The notes below the pieces were generated by a model. The model worked only from the letters and a program-made list of their open reading frames with translations. It was not told where the DNA came from and did not search any database. The position numbers were made by a program, and so were the translations under genes. A DNA stretch of 64,000 nucleotides from Mycolicibacterium sediminis (GTDB taxonomy: Bacteria; Actinomycetota; Actinomycetes; Mycobacteriales; Mycobacteriaceae). Positions 16,748 through 24,505 of the stretch are shown here, in pieces. Position 1 is the stretch's first letter. Every line of letters starts with the position of its first letter. The DNA lies in contig NZ_AP022588.1 in the NCBI RefSeq assembly GCF_010731735.1, forward strand, positions 2,852,001 through 2,916,000, given 5' to 3'.

Positions 16748-18244
16748 GTGTCGACACTCGGTGACCTGCTCGCCGAGCACACGATGCTGCCCGGCAGCGC
16801 CGTCGACCACCTCCACGCCGTGGTCGGCGAGTGGCAGTTGCTGGCCGACCTGTCCTTCGCCGACTACCTGATGTGGGTGCGCCGCGAGGACGCCGGGTTG
16901 GTGTGCGTCGCGCAGGTGCGGCCGAATACCGCTCCGACGGTCCTGCTGGCGGACGCCGTCGGCACCACGAACGAAGCCGACGAGATGCCCGTCGTCACCG
17001 GGGCGTTCCTCTCGGGCCACATCGGTCGGGAGAGCGACGCCTCGACCCCTCCGGCGAACGAGGGCAGCTGGCTGAACGTGGAGGCGGTACCGGTCCGCGA
17101 GGGCAATCGGGTCGTCGCCGTGCTGACCCACCAGACGGCGCTGGCCGATCAGCGCAAGGCCAGTCCGCTGGAGCGGGCGTACCTGGACTGCGCGCGCAAC
17201 CTGCTGCACATGCTCTCCGAGGGCACGTTCCCCAACGTCGGGGACGTCGCGATGTCCCGGTCCAGCCCGCGGGTGGGCGACGGGTTCATCCGCCTCGACG
17301 GCGAGGGCGTCGTGGCCTTCGCCAGCCCGAACGCGATCTCGGCGTACCACCGCATGGGGCTGGCCGCCGAACTGGAGGGCCACAACCTGGTCAGCGTCAC
17401 CCGCCCGTTGATCTCCGACCCGTTCGAGGCGCAGGAACTCACCACGCACGTGCGGGACTCGCTCGACGGTGGATCCAGCATGCGGATGGAGGTCGACGCC
17501 GGTGGTGCGGCGGTCTTGCTGCGGACGTTGCCGCTCATCGTGCATGGGGCCGCGGCGGGTGCTGCCGTCCTGATCCGCGACGTCACCGAGGTGAAGCGCC
17601 GCGACCGGGCCCTGCTGTCCAAGGACGCGACCATCCGCGAGATCCACCACCGGGTGAAGAACAACCTGCAGACCGTTGCGGCGCTGCTGCGCCTGCAGGC
17701 GCGCCGGACCAACAACGCCGAGGGCCGCGAGGCGCTGATCGAATCCGTGCGACGCGTCTCGTCCATCGCGCTGGTGCACGACGCGCTGTCGATGTCCGTC
17801 GACGAAGAGGTCAACCTCGACGCCGTGGTCGACCGGATCGTGCCGATCATGAACGACGTCGCCTCCGTCGACACACCCATCCGCATCGTCCGCGACGGCG
17901 ACCTCGGGGTGCTCGACGCCGACCGCGCCACCGCGCTGGTGATGGTCATCACCGAACTCGTGCAGAACGCGATCGAGCACGCCTTCGACGGCGCCAGTGG
18001 GCAGGGGTGCGTGACGATTCGCGCCGAACGGTCCGCCCGCTGGCTCGACGTCGTGATCCAGGACGACGGCCACGGTCTGCCACCGGGTTTCAGCCTGGAG
18101 AAGTCAGACCGGCTGGGATTGCAGATCGTGCGGACGCTGGTGGGCGCCGAACTCGACGGGTCACTGGGCATGCACGACGGTGCCGGGGGCGGAACGGAAG
18201 TGGTGCTGCGAGTCCCGATCGGCCGCCGCCGACTGGCACAGTGA
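16748..18244 (+). CDS. pdtaS: Cytosolic sensor histidine kinase PdtaS
   Basis: The 498-residue kinase has an N-terminal GAF-like sensor (about 1-150), a PAS-like domain (about 175-285), an HisKA_2 dimerisation/phosphoacceptor domain starting IREIHHRVKNNLQT with the phosphorylated His at residue 300 or 301, and a C-terminal HATPase (N-box ELVQNAIEHAF, G-boxes DDGHGLPPG and GGGTEV). No transmembrane segment is present. The orthologue (Rv3220c) phosphorylates the RNA-binding ANTAR regulator PdtaR, encoded elsewhere, and has been linked to copper and nitric-oxide sensing. The GTG at 16748 has AGGAG 7 bp upstream. A hairpin terminator follows. Confidence 0.93.
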   Translation: MSTLGDLLAEHTMLPGSAVDHLHAVVGEWQLLADLSFADYLMWVRREDAGLVCVAQVRPNTAPTVLLADAVGTTNEADEMPVVTGAFLSGHIGRESDASTPPANEGSWLNVEAVPVREGNRVVAVLTHQTALADQRKASPLERAYLDCARNLLHMLSEGTFPNVGDVAMSRSSPRVGDGFIRLDGEGVVAFASPNAISAYHRMGLAAELEGHNLVSVTRPLISDPFEAQELTTHVRDSLDGGSSMRMEVDAGGAAVLLRTLPLIVHGAAAGAAVLIRDVTEVKRRDRALLSKDATIREIHHRVKNNLQTVAALLRLQARRTNNAEGREALIESVRRVSSIALVHDALSMSVDEEVNLDAVVDRIVPIMNDVASVDTPIRIVRDGDLGVLDADRATALVMVITELVQNAIEHAFDGASGQGCVTIRAERSARWLDVVIQDDGHGLPPGFSLEKSDRLGLQIVRTLVGAELDGSLGMHDGAGGGTEVVLRVPIGRRRLAQ

Positions 18245-18271
18245 CGCCGCTAACACCTTGCTGCACACACG

Positions 18272-18304
18272 AATACGGCCCCGGTGTGATACCGGGGCCG
18301 TATT
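18272..18304. terminator. Bidirectional terminator between pdtaS and whiB1
   Basis: AATACGGCCCCGGT (18272-18285) pairs perfectly with ACCGGGGCCGTATT (18291-18304) around GTGAT, giving a 14-bp stem. AAT and ATT at the two ends provide U-rich 3' sequence in both directions, and the flanking genes converge. Confidence 0.85.
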
Positions 18305-18320
18305 GACGTGTCGTCGTGGG

Positions 18321-18575
18321 TTATACGCCCGTACGAGCCTTCGTCCGCGCGTTGCGACGCTTGAGTGCGCGCCGTTCGTCCTCGCTCATGCCGCCCCACA
18401 CGCCGGCGTCCTGGCCGGAATCCAGTGCCCACGTGAGGCACTCGGTGGTTACCGGGCAGCGGTTGCAGACGAGCTTCGCGTCGGCGATCTGGGCGAGCGC
18501 CGGACCGCTGTTTCCTACCGGGAAGAACAGTTCCGGATCCTCGTCACGACAGATCGCCTTGTGCCGCCAATCCAT
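18321..18575 (-). CDS. whiB1: Iron-sulfur transcription regulator WhiB1
   Basis: The 84-residue Wbl protein binds a [4Fe-4S] cluster and the housekeeping sigma factor and senses nitric oxide; it is essential in M. tuberculosis. The cluster cysteines are C9, C37, C40 and C46, followed by the G(V/I)WGG turn (GVWGGMSEDER) and a basic C-terminal DNA-binding tail (RRALKRRNARTKARTGV). The sequence is nearly identical to the M. tuberculosis protein. I chose ATG 18575 (MDWRHKAIC), with GGAG 9 bp upstream, rather than a TTG three codons earlier. A 250-bp promoter region precedes it. Confidence 0.96.
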   Translation of the reverse strand: MDWRHKAICRDEDPELFFPVGNSGPALAQIADAKLVCNRCPVTTECLTWALDSGQDAGVWGGMSEDERRALKRRNARTKARTGV

Positions 18576-18827
18576 GGCTTCCAACTCCTAGTCAGGTCAT
18601 TTGCAACGTGCGCCACAAAGACGCACTAGCTTTTCTTCGGCTGTTAACGCGTGCACACGAATGTTTCCGCACTGTTGCCAACGATGCTTCCACAGGCTGA
18701 ACAGATGTCAATAGAACTTCGTTAACACGTGTGCAATGTCACTGGCGGACCGGGTTACCGGACCCCTCAACCGTTTGTACTACACTCAGCTCACGTGCGC
18801 CCTCATTCTGGGGCTTTGATAGCAAAG
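18576..18827 (-). promoter_or_regulatory. whiB1 promoter region with a possible CRP site
   Basis: This 252-bp non-coding, A/T-richer stretch separates whiB1 from the upstream lipid-kinase gene. GTGTGCAATGTCAC (18729-18742) has the GTG-N8-CAC spacing of a CRP site but lacks the central conserved base. In M. tuberculosis whiB1 is controlled by cAMP-CRP (Rv3676) from this region. The specific site here is uncertain. Confidence 0.4.
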
Positions 18828-19802
18828 TCACAGCTCAGGCAGCTTTGCCGGGGGTGCCACGACTCGCAGGGCATCCGGCACCGACGTGAACGTCATCGTC
18901 TCGCGCAGTCCGACGTAATCCCCGTCGATCTGGCAGGCCACCGGCGTGCTCGCGGTCACCCGGATCCAGCTGAGGTCGTCGTCGCGCACCAGGTGGTCGG
19001 CCTCGATCTTCGGCTTGCGTGACCACATCCGTCGCACCAGACCCAGATTGGCCCAGACGTTCATGCTGGTGATGGCGAAGACCCCGAGACCGGAGTCGAA
19101 CGTCGTGTCCGGGTTGGTCCAGATCGGCCGCGTGTTGGCGTACGTCCAGGGACTGGCGTTCGATACGAAGGCGAAGTGCACGTCGGGCACGGGGTCGCGG
19201 TCCGGCATGTGCAGTTCGAGGGTGGGCTCCCGGCGCGCGCTCGCGAGCATCTCCCGCACGGCGACACGGATGTAGCGGCTGGCCGTCACCTTGCGGCCGC
19301 GTTCGCGCTGCTCCTCCACGGCGGCGACGACCGCACCGTCGACGCCCATGCCCGCGGTGAACACCGCCCAGCGCTCGCCGCAGTCCATCAGTCCGATGCG
19401 CCGCCACGGCGCCCCGCCACGCCTCGCGCTCACCAGGTCGATGAGCTGGTTGGTGGCGTCGATCGGATCCGGGCTGATGCCCAGGGCGCGGGCGAACACG
19501 TTGGCCGCCCCGCCCGGCACGATGCCGACGGCGGGTGCGTTGCGGTCGGGTTCTGCCCGGTTCGGCCCGGACTCGCCGAGGATGCCGTTGACGACCTCGT
19601 TCACGGTCCCGTCGCCGCCGTGCACGATCACCATGTCGAAGCGGTCCCGGGTGGCGTCGCGGGCGATCTCGATGGCGTGGCCACGATGATCGGTGTGCGC
19701 GACGGTGAGGGTGACCCGGCTCTCCAGCGCGTGCGCGAGCAGGTCACGCCCGGCCGCCGTCGTCGAAGTGGCATTCGGATTGACGATCAGCACGGCACGC
19801 AC
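18828..19802 (-). CDS. Diacylglycerol/sphingosine kinase-family lipid kinase
   Basis: The 324-residue protein is of the DAGK catalytic family (YegS/DgkB fold), which phosphorylates diacylglycerol or a related lipid using ATP. The start VLIVNPNATSTTAAG, the nucleotide-binding GGDGTVNEVVNGI and GIVPGGAANVFARALG are hallmark motifs. The C-terminal beta-rich domain follows, ending near QIDGDYV. It corresponds to Rv3218. The GTG at 19802 gives the family N-terminus; the open frame further upstream is antisense to the next genes. It is divergent from the small membrane protein gene, with 57 bp between. Confidence 0.9.
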   Translation of the reverse strand: MRAVLIVNPNATSTTAAGRDLLAHALESRVTLTVAHTDHRGHAIEIARDATRDRFDMVIVHGGDGTVNEVVNGILGESGPNRAEPDRNAPAVGIVPGGAANVFARALGISPDPIDATNQLIDLVSARRGGAPWRRIGLMDCGERWAVFTAGMGVDGAVVAAVEEQRERGRKVTASRYIRVAVREMLASARREPTLELHMPDRDPVPDVHFAFVSNASPWTYANTRPIWTNPDTTFDSGLGVFAITSMNVWANLGLVRRMWSRKPKIEADHLVRDDDLSWIRVTASTPVACQIDGDYVGLRETMTFTSVPDALRVVAPPAKLPEL

Positions 19803-19859
19803 GGGTCTCGAGCCTAATCGGCCCGGCGGGCTGACTACGCTGGCCGTCGTGGTGACCTC

Positions 19860-20282
19860 GTGATCGTTCCGTCTCCGGCGACCGTGCGGCAGGCCGGCGG
19901 CCTGGTCGCGCTCGAGGGCGTCGCGCTGGTGGGCATGGCCGTGGCGGAGGTCGTCCTGTACTTCCGCGGGTCGGGGTCGATCGCGGGGTTCAACGGCCTG
20001 GGCACGGCGCTGTGGTTCGCGGTGATGGGATCGGCCGTGCTCGCCGCGGCGTGGGCGCTGTGGACGGGCCGCCGGTGGGGCCGCGGCCTCGCGGTGTTCG
20101 CGCAGCTGCTCCTGCTGCCCGTGGCGTACTACATGGCCGTCGGGTCGGGGCAGTGGTCGCTCGGCATCCCCGTCGCCGTCGTGGCGGCGGCGACGCTGGT
20201 GCTGCTGTTCAGCCGGTCGGCGCTGGAGTGGCTGTCCTACGACCCGGCGAGTGCCGACAACTCCGGTCCCGAGACGCGATAG
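19860..20282 (+). CDS. Small four-helix membrane protein (Rv3217c-like)
   Basis: The 140-residue protein has four hydrophobic segments at about residues 11-36, 46-66, 73-93 and 97-118, with short basic loops (GRRWGRG). It has no recognisable catalytic motif and the function is unknown. It corresponds in position and character to the M. tuberculosis integral membrane protein Rv3217c. The start is GTG at 19860. Its 3' end overlaps the end of the convergent acetyltransferase gene by 46 bp. Confidence 0.75.
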   Translation: MIVPSPATVRQAGGLVALEGVALVGMAVAEVVLYFRGSGSIAGFNGLGTALWFAVMGSAVLAAAWALWTGRRWGRGLAVFAQLLLLPVAYYMAVGSGQWSLGIPVAVVAAATLVLLFSRSALEWLSYDPASADNSGPETR

Positions 20283-20716
20283 GTGATCCACTCGGACTGC
20301 TGCTTGCCGCCGACCGCGTCGTAGAGCGCGATGGCGTCGACGTTCCAGTCGAGCACCGCCCACTCCAGACGCGTGTATCCGGCGGCGGTGCACTCGCGCG
20401 CCAGGGTCGCCAGAAGTCCACGCGCCACTCCGTGCCGTCGGTACTCCGGGCGCACGAAGAGGTCCTCGAGGTACACGCCGGCCACGCCCTCCCACGTCGA
20501 GAACGTGCGGTACCACAGCGCACAACCCGCCGGCAGGCCGTCGACCTCGGCGACGTGCGCCCACGCGACCGGCTCACCGCCGAACAGCGCTGTCGTCAAC
20601 TGTGATTCGGTCACGTGACAGTGCTCGGAGGCCTTCTCGAACGCCGCCAGCTCGCGGATCATCGCGACGAGTTCTGCCTCGTCGCCGGGCCGTGCCGGCC
20701 TGATCGTCGTGGTCAT
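20237..20716 (-). CDS. GNAT-family N-acetyltransferase (SSAT-like)
   Basis: The 159-residue acetyl-CoA-dependent transferase resembles diamine/spermidine acetyltransferases (start TIRPARPGDEAELVAMIREL, then YLEDLFVRPEYRRHGVARGL as the acetyl-CoA binding motif A, and EWAVLDWNVDAIALYD). The acceptor is unknown. The corresponding M. tuberculosis gene Rv3216 is annotated as short or decayed; this copy is full length. Its ATG overlaps the entC stop as ATGA, making it the third gene of a coupled gpm2-like/entC/GNAT unit. Confidence 0.9.
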   Translation of the reverse strand: MTTTIRPARPGDEAELVAMIRELAAFEKASEHCHVTESQLTTALFGGEPVAWAHVAEVDGLPAGCALWYRTFSTWEGVAGVYLEDLFVRPEYRRHGVARGLLATLARECTAAGYTRLEWAVLDWNVDAIALYDAVGGKQQSEWITYRVSGPELSALAGS

Positions 20717-21804
20717 CGTGCAACCCCCAGTGCCTTCTCGATGGTGGTGAACTTCGTGCTGGTCTCGGCGACCTCGTCGTCGGCGTCGGACTCCGCGACG
20801 ATGCCGCCTCCCGCGCGGGCGTCGGCCGTGCGCCGGTCCGCGGACAGCTCGGCGCAGCGGATCGACACGACCCACCTCCCGTCGCCGCGGGAGTCGCACC
20901 ACCCGACGGCGCCCGCATAGAACCCGCGGTCCCCCTCGAGTGCGGTGATGAGGTCGGCGGCGGCCGCCGCGGGCACTCCGCCCACCGCCGGGGTGGGGTG
21001 CAGTGACGTGGCGAGATCCAGTGCGGTGACCGAGGTGTCACGGATGAGTCCGCTGATCGTGGTGCTCAGGTGCCACACCGCGGCGGTGCTGCTCAGTTCC
21101 GGTTCGGCGGCGATCCGCAGGTCGGTGCAGAGTGGACCCAGCGCGTCGCGCATCTGGTCCACCACCAGTTGGTGTTCGTGGCGGTTCTTCGCCGACGCGG
21201 CGAGGGCCCGGCCGTTGGCCTCGTCGACGGCCGGGTCCGCGGAGCGGGGGGCCGATCCGGCGAAGGGGCGGCAGGTCACCACCTCGCCGCGACGCGCCAC
21301 CAGGAGTTCCGGACTCGCGCCGATCAGGGCCGTACCGGCGTGCGCACCACCGGCCGGGCTCAGGTCGACGAAGTACGTTGTCGCGGAACGGTCTTCGGCG
21401 AGCCGGTGAAGGACGGTGTCGACGTCGAGGGGTTCGTCGGCGATGAGGCGCAGCGCGCGGGCCAGCACCACCTTGCGCAGCCCGGAGTGCGGGTCGTTGA
21501 GCACGCGCAGCGCCTCGCAGATCCGCGTGCGGTGCACCTCGGGCGACGGGATCTCCCGGTCCACCCGCACGCGGGGCAGGGTTCGCCCAGCGGTCGGGGG
21601 CGGCCCATCGACGAAGCGCACCTCGTGTGGCCGCAGGAGTGCGGCCGGTCTGGTGAGGTCGAAGGGCAACGCGCCCACCACGATCGGCGTGGTGCCGGCG
21701 GCGAGCGCGGCGCGCGCATCGGTCAGCGACGGGTAGGCGGTGTGGACGCCGTCCGCGACGACGGACCCGTCGGGCCCGGCGAGGACGAACGACCGCTCGC
21801 TCAT
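20713..21804 (-). CDS. entC: Isochorismate synthase
   Basis: The 363-residue chorismate-binding enzyme converts chorismate to isochorismate, the precursor of salicylate-type siderophores and of menaquinone. Family motifs in the C-terminal chorismate-binding domain are LRKVVLARAL, the ASPELLVARRGEVVTCRPFAGS block, HEHQLVVDQM, SLHPTPAVGGVP and GRWVVSIRCAEL, followed by AGGGIVAESD. It corresponds to Rv3215. The ATG at 21804 overlaps the stop of the upstream phosphatase gene as ATGA, and its own stop overlaps the acetyltransferase ATG. No other siderophore or menaquinone gene lies in the window. Confidence 0.92.
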   Translation of the reverse strand: MSERSFVLAGPDGSVVADGVHTAYPSLTDARAALAAGTTPIVVGALPFDLTRPAALLRPHEVRFVDGPPPTAGRTLPRVRVDREIPSPEVHRTRICEALRVLNDPHSGLRKVVLARALRLIADEPLDVDTVLHRLAEDRSATTYFVDLSPAGGAHAGTALIGASPELLVARRGEVVTCRPFAGSAPRSADPAVDEANGRALAASAKNRHEHQLVVDQMRDALGPLCTDLRIAAEPELSSTAAVWHLSTTISGLIRDTSVTALDLATSLHPTPAVGGVPAAAAADLITALEGDRGFYAGAVGWCDSRGDGRWVVSIRCAELSADRRTADARAGGGIVAESDADDEVAETSTKFTTIEKALGVAR

Positions 21805-22415
21805 CCGGCGGGCAGGCAGGGATTCGAGTGGCCGGTCAGCCCGAGTGCGGTGATCTGACGGATGCCGTGTTCGAAGCCGCAGACGGCGATCGAGGCGGCC
21901 GCCATCGACACCCGGATGCCCTCGGGCACGGGCAGTTGCACCCACCTGGCGAGCATGGCCCGCGAGAAGTGGCCGTGGCCGACGAACACGACGTCGCGCG
22001 ACGCCATGTGCGACAGCGCCGTCTCCACGGCGCGGTCCGCCCGGATGCCCACGGCGTCGACGTCCTCGCCGCCCGGACAGCCGTGGGTCCACACCAGCCA
22101 GTCGGGCACCCGCTCGCGGATCTCGGGCGTCGTCAACCCCTCGTAGTCCCCGTAGTCCCACTCGGCGAGCAGCGGGGTCACCTCGTCGACGCGAAGTCCC
22201 GCCAGCTCGGCCGTCGCCAGCGCGCGGTGCCGCGGGCTGCTGATGACCAACGGGTCACTGAGCTGCAGTTCGGCAACGGCTTCGGCGGCCAGCGCGGCCT
22301 GCTCGCGTCCGACGTCGGTCAGTTCGACGTCGGTGCGTCCGGTGTGCCGCCCCGTGCGCGACCATTCGGTCTCCCCGTGCCGTAGGAGCAACAGGCGGTG
22401 CCGTTCGACAGTCAC
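21801..22415 (-). CDS. gpm2: Histidine phosphatase-family protein (Gpm2/Rv3214-like)
   Basis: The 204-residue protein belongs to the phosphoglycerate-mutase-like histidine phosphatases. The catalytic LLLRHGETEWS with the phosphorylated His lies near the N-terminus, and the second His is in VFVGHGHFSRAML. The acid residue lies in EWDYGDYEGL. The M. tuberculosis homologue Rv3214, although named gpm2, behaves as a broad-specificity acid phosphatase, so phosphatase rather than mutase activity is likely. The GTG at 22415 was chosen by homology; an ATG six codons upstream is also in frame. It is the first gene of the coupled unit with entC and the GNAT gene. Confidence 0.9.
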   Translation of the reverse strand: MTVERHRLLLLRHGETEWSRTGRHTGRTDVELTDVGREQAALAAEAVAELQLSDPLVISSPRHRALATAELAGLRVDEVTPLLAEWDYGDYEGLTTPEIRERVPDWLVWTHGCPGGEDVDAVGIRADRAVETALSHMASRDVVFVGHGHFSRAMLARWVQLPVPEGIRVSMAAASIAVCGFEHGIRQITALGLTGHSNPCLPAG

Positions 22416-22468
22416 ACCGCGATTGTGCCGCACGCCCGCTTCCGGGGCCCGCGTGCTTGGATGGTGGC

Positions 22469-23263
22469 GTGACGCGGGTACTCGCAGTCGCCAATCAAAA
22501 GGGCGGCGTGGCCAAGACGACGACGGTGGCGTCGTTGGGCGCGGCGATGACGGAGCAGGGTCGGCGGGTGCTGCTCGTCGACCTCGACCCGCAGGGCTCG
22601 CTCACGTTCTCACTGGGGCACGACCCCGACCAGCTCGCCGTGTCGATCCACGAGGTGCTGCTGGGCGACGTGGAGCCCGACGCGGCGCTGGTGACGACGC
22701 CCGAGGGCATGACGCTGCTTCCCGCCAACATCGACCTGGCGGGCGCCGAGGCCATGCTCCTCATGCGCGCCGGCCGCGAGTACGCCCTCAAGCGTGCGCT
22801 GGCCAAGATCTCCTCGGACTTCGACGTCGTGGTCATCGACTGCCCGCCGTCGCTCGGCGTGCTGACGCTCAACGGTCTGACCGCGGCCGACGAGGTGATC
22901 GTGCCGTTGCAGTGCGAGACGCTCGCGCACCGCGGCGTGGGTCAGTTCCTCCGCACGGTCACCGACGTCCAGCAGATCACGAACGCCGACCTCGTCCTCC
23001 TCGGCGCGCTGCCCACGCTCTACGACTCGCGCACCACCCACAGTCGCGACGTCGTCTTCGACGTCGCCGACCGCTACCAGCTGCCGGTGCTGGCCCCGCC
23101 GATTCCCCGTACGGTCCGGTTCGCCGAGGCGAGCGCGTCCGGATCGTCGGTGTTGGCGGGGCGGAAGAACAAGGGTGCCAACGCTTATCGCGAACTGGCC
23201 GAGGGGTTGCTCAAGCACTGGAAGTCGGGCAAGGCGTTGCCCACGTTCACTCCCGAGGTCTGA
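22469..23263 (+). CDS. Orphan ParA/Soj-family ATPase
   Basis: The 264-residue deviant-Walker ATPase has the motif KGGVAKTT near the N-terminus, the Walker A' segment VDLDPQGSLTFSLG and the Walker B-type VVIDCPPSLGVLTLN. There is no ParB gene beside it and no parS-like palindrome was noticed, so it is not the chromosome-partition ParA. It corresponds to the M. tuberculosis Soj-like protein Rv3213c, whose role is unclear; positioning of some cellular cargo is a reasonable guess. The GTG at 22469 gives the homologous N-terminus. It converges with the beta-propeller gene. Confidence 0.9.
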   Translation: MTRVLAVANQKGGVAKTTTVASLGAAMTEQGRRVLLVDLDPQGSLTFSLGHDPDQLAVSIHEVLLGDVEPDAALVTTPEGMTLLPANIDLAGAEAMLLMRAGREYALKRALAKISSDFDVVVIDCPPSLGVLTLNGLTAADEVIVPLQCETLAHRGVGQFLRTVTDVQQITNADLVLLGALPTLYDSRTTHSRDVVFDVADRYQLPVLAPPIPRTVRFAEASASGSSVLAGRKNKGANAYRELAEGLLKHWKSGKALPTFTPEV

Positions 23264-23272
23264 CGCCGGGGT

Positions 23273-24487
23273 CTACGGGCCCAGCGCCACCAGGGAGTCG
23301 CCGCGCTGCTCGATCACCGTCGAGCCCGCGACCGCGGGAACCACGGGCACCTGGCCGGGGGAGCGGCTCAGTGCGATGTGGCGGTCGCCGACGCCGGTGC
23401 GGGTGTCGAAGACGTCGTAGCCACCGGTGACCGGAACCAGCAGCTTGCCCGCCATGACGACGCCCGGCCCGACCGGGGACTTGCCCTCGGCGGCGTTGAC
23501 CGTGAACCGGTAGCGCAACTCGTTGGCGTCGAACACCATCACGCCGTCCCCGGTCCACCAGGTGACGAGGTCACCGGACGCCGACGCGGTCGCATCCGGT
23601 GCCGGCCCGGTCGTCAGCGGGGTGCTGGAGATGGTGGTCCCGGTGTCGTCGACGACGTTCACCGTCGGCTTCGGCGTGGGCAGGTACACCGCGACGGTCG
23701 TGTCGGACACCGCGATGACCCGGGCATCGGACGTCGCGGCCACCCCGGGCAGGTCGACGAACTTCGTCTCGGGCTGGTCTTCCTCGTCGGACGGCTTGAG
23801 CAGTGTCAGGCGCAGGTCCGGCTCGTCGGGACACGCCTCCATGACCGCCACCATCGCCGTGCTGGAGGCAGCGGAGGTGAACCGGCACAGGGGTTGTGCG
23901 GGAACGCCAGGTTTGATGCGCGCGTCCAGCCTCCCGTAGCTGATCATCCGGATCATGTCGGAGCGCCAGAGTTCCAGCCGGTTCTCGCCGACCGACAGCA
24001 CGGTGGCGCCGTCGCCCGACAACCGCACGGCGGGGTCGGCGTAGGCGCTGCGCGTCGCATCACGCCGGCCGGTCTTGCCGTCGATCGTCGTGACCTGCCC
24101 GCATCCGCGCGCGTCCGGGTAGACCGCGACGGCGTTCTGGTACACCGACGTGACGCCACACAGCTCGACGTCGCGTGAGTAGCTCCACAGCACGTTGCCC
24201 GTCACCGGATCGCGCCCGTCGACGACGGTGCCGTCGCCGGTGACCACGCTGCCGCCGGCGAGAACCGGGCGTCGGGTCGCGGGGCTGCCCGCCGCCCAGA
24301 GCTGGCGCAGCGTGTCGGGCACCGCGGTCGCCGCCTTGAGGGTCGGAACCGGAGTGGCGGCGGGGCGGCTGATCGTCGCGCGGGCGTCACTGGTCCACCA
24401 GATCAACGCCGCGGTCACGGCGATGGTGACCGCGATCGCGACGGCGACCATCACGTCGCCGCGGGTGCGGCGCTCGGGCTGGATCAT
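23273..24487 (-). CDS. Membrane-anchored beta-propeller protein (Rv3212-like)
   Basis: The 404-residue protein has one N-terminal transmembrane segment (about residues 12-31, VMVAVAIAVTIAVTAALIWW) and a long extracytoplasmic domain. Repeated short WxW/blade-like units (GNVLWSYS, RLELWRSD, VTWWTGDGVMVFD) and paired Cys residues suggest a PQQ-like beta-propeller. It corresponds to the Ala/Val-rich protein Rv3212; the function is unknown. The gene starts 18 bp after the rhlE stop on the same strand, so the two are probably co-transcribed. Confidence 0.8.
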   Translation of the reverse strand: MIQPERRTRGDVMVAVAIAVTIAVTAALIWWTSDARATISRPAATPVPTLKAATAVPDTLRQLWAAGSPATRRPVLAGGSVVTGDGTVVDGRDPVTGNVLWSYSRDVELCGVTSVYQNAVAVYPDARGCGQVTTIDGKTGRRDATRSAYADPAVRLSGDGATVLSVGENRLELWRSDMIRMISYGRLDARIKPGVPAQPLCRFTSAASSTAMVAVMEACPDEPDLRLTLLKPSDEEDQPETKFVDLPGVAATSDARVIAVSDTTVAVYLPTPKPTVNVVDDTGTTISSTPLTTGPAPDATASASGDLVTWWTGDGVMVFDANELRYRFTVNAAEGKSPVGPGVVMAGKLLVPVTGGYDVFDTRTGVGDRHIALSRSPGQVPVVPAVAGSTVIEQRGDSLVALGP

Positions 24488-24505
24488 CGAGCCGCGTCGG
24501 CCGGT

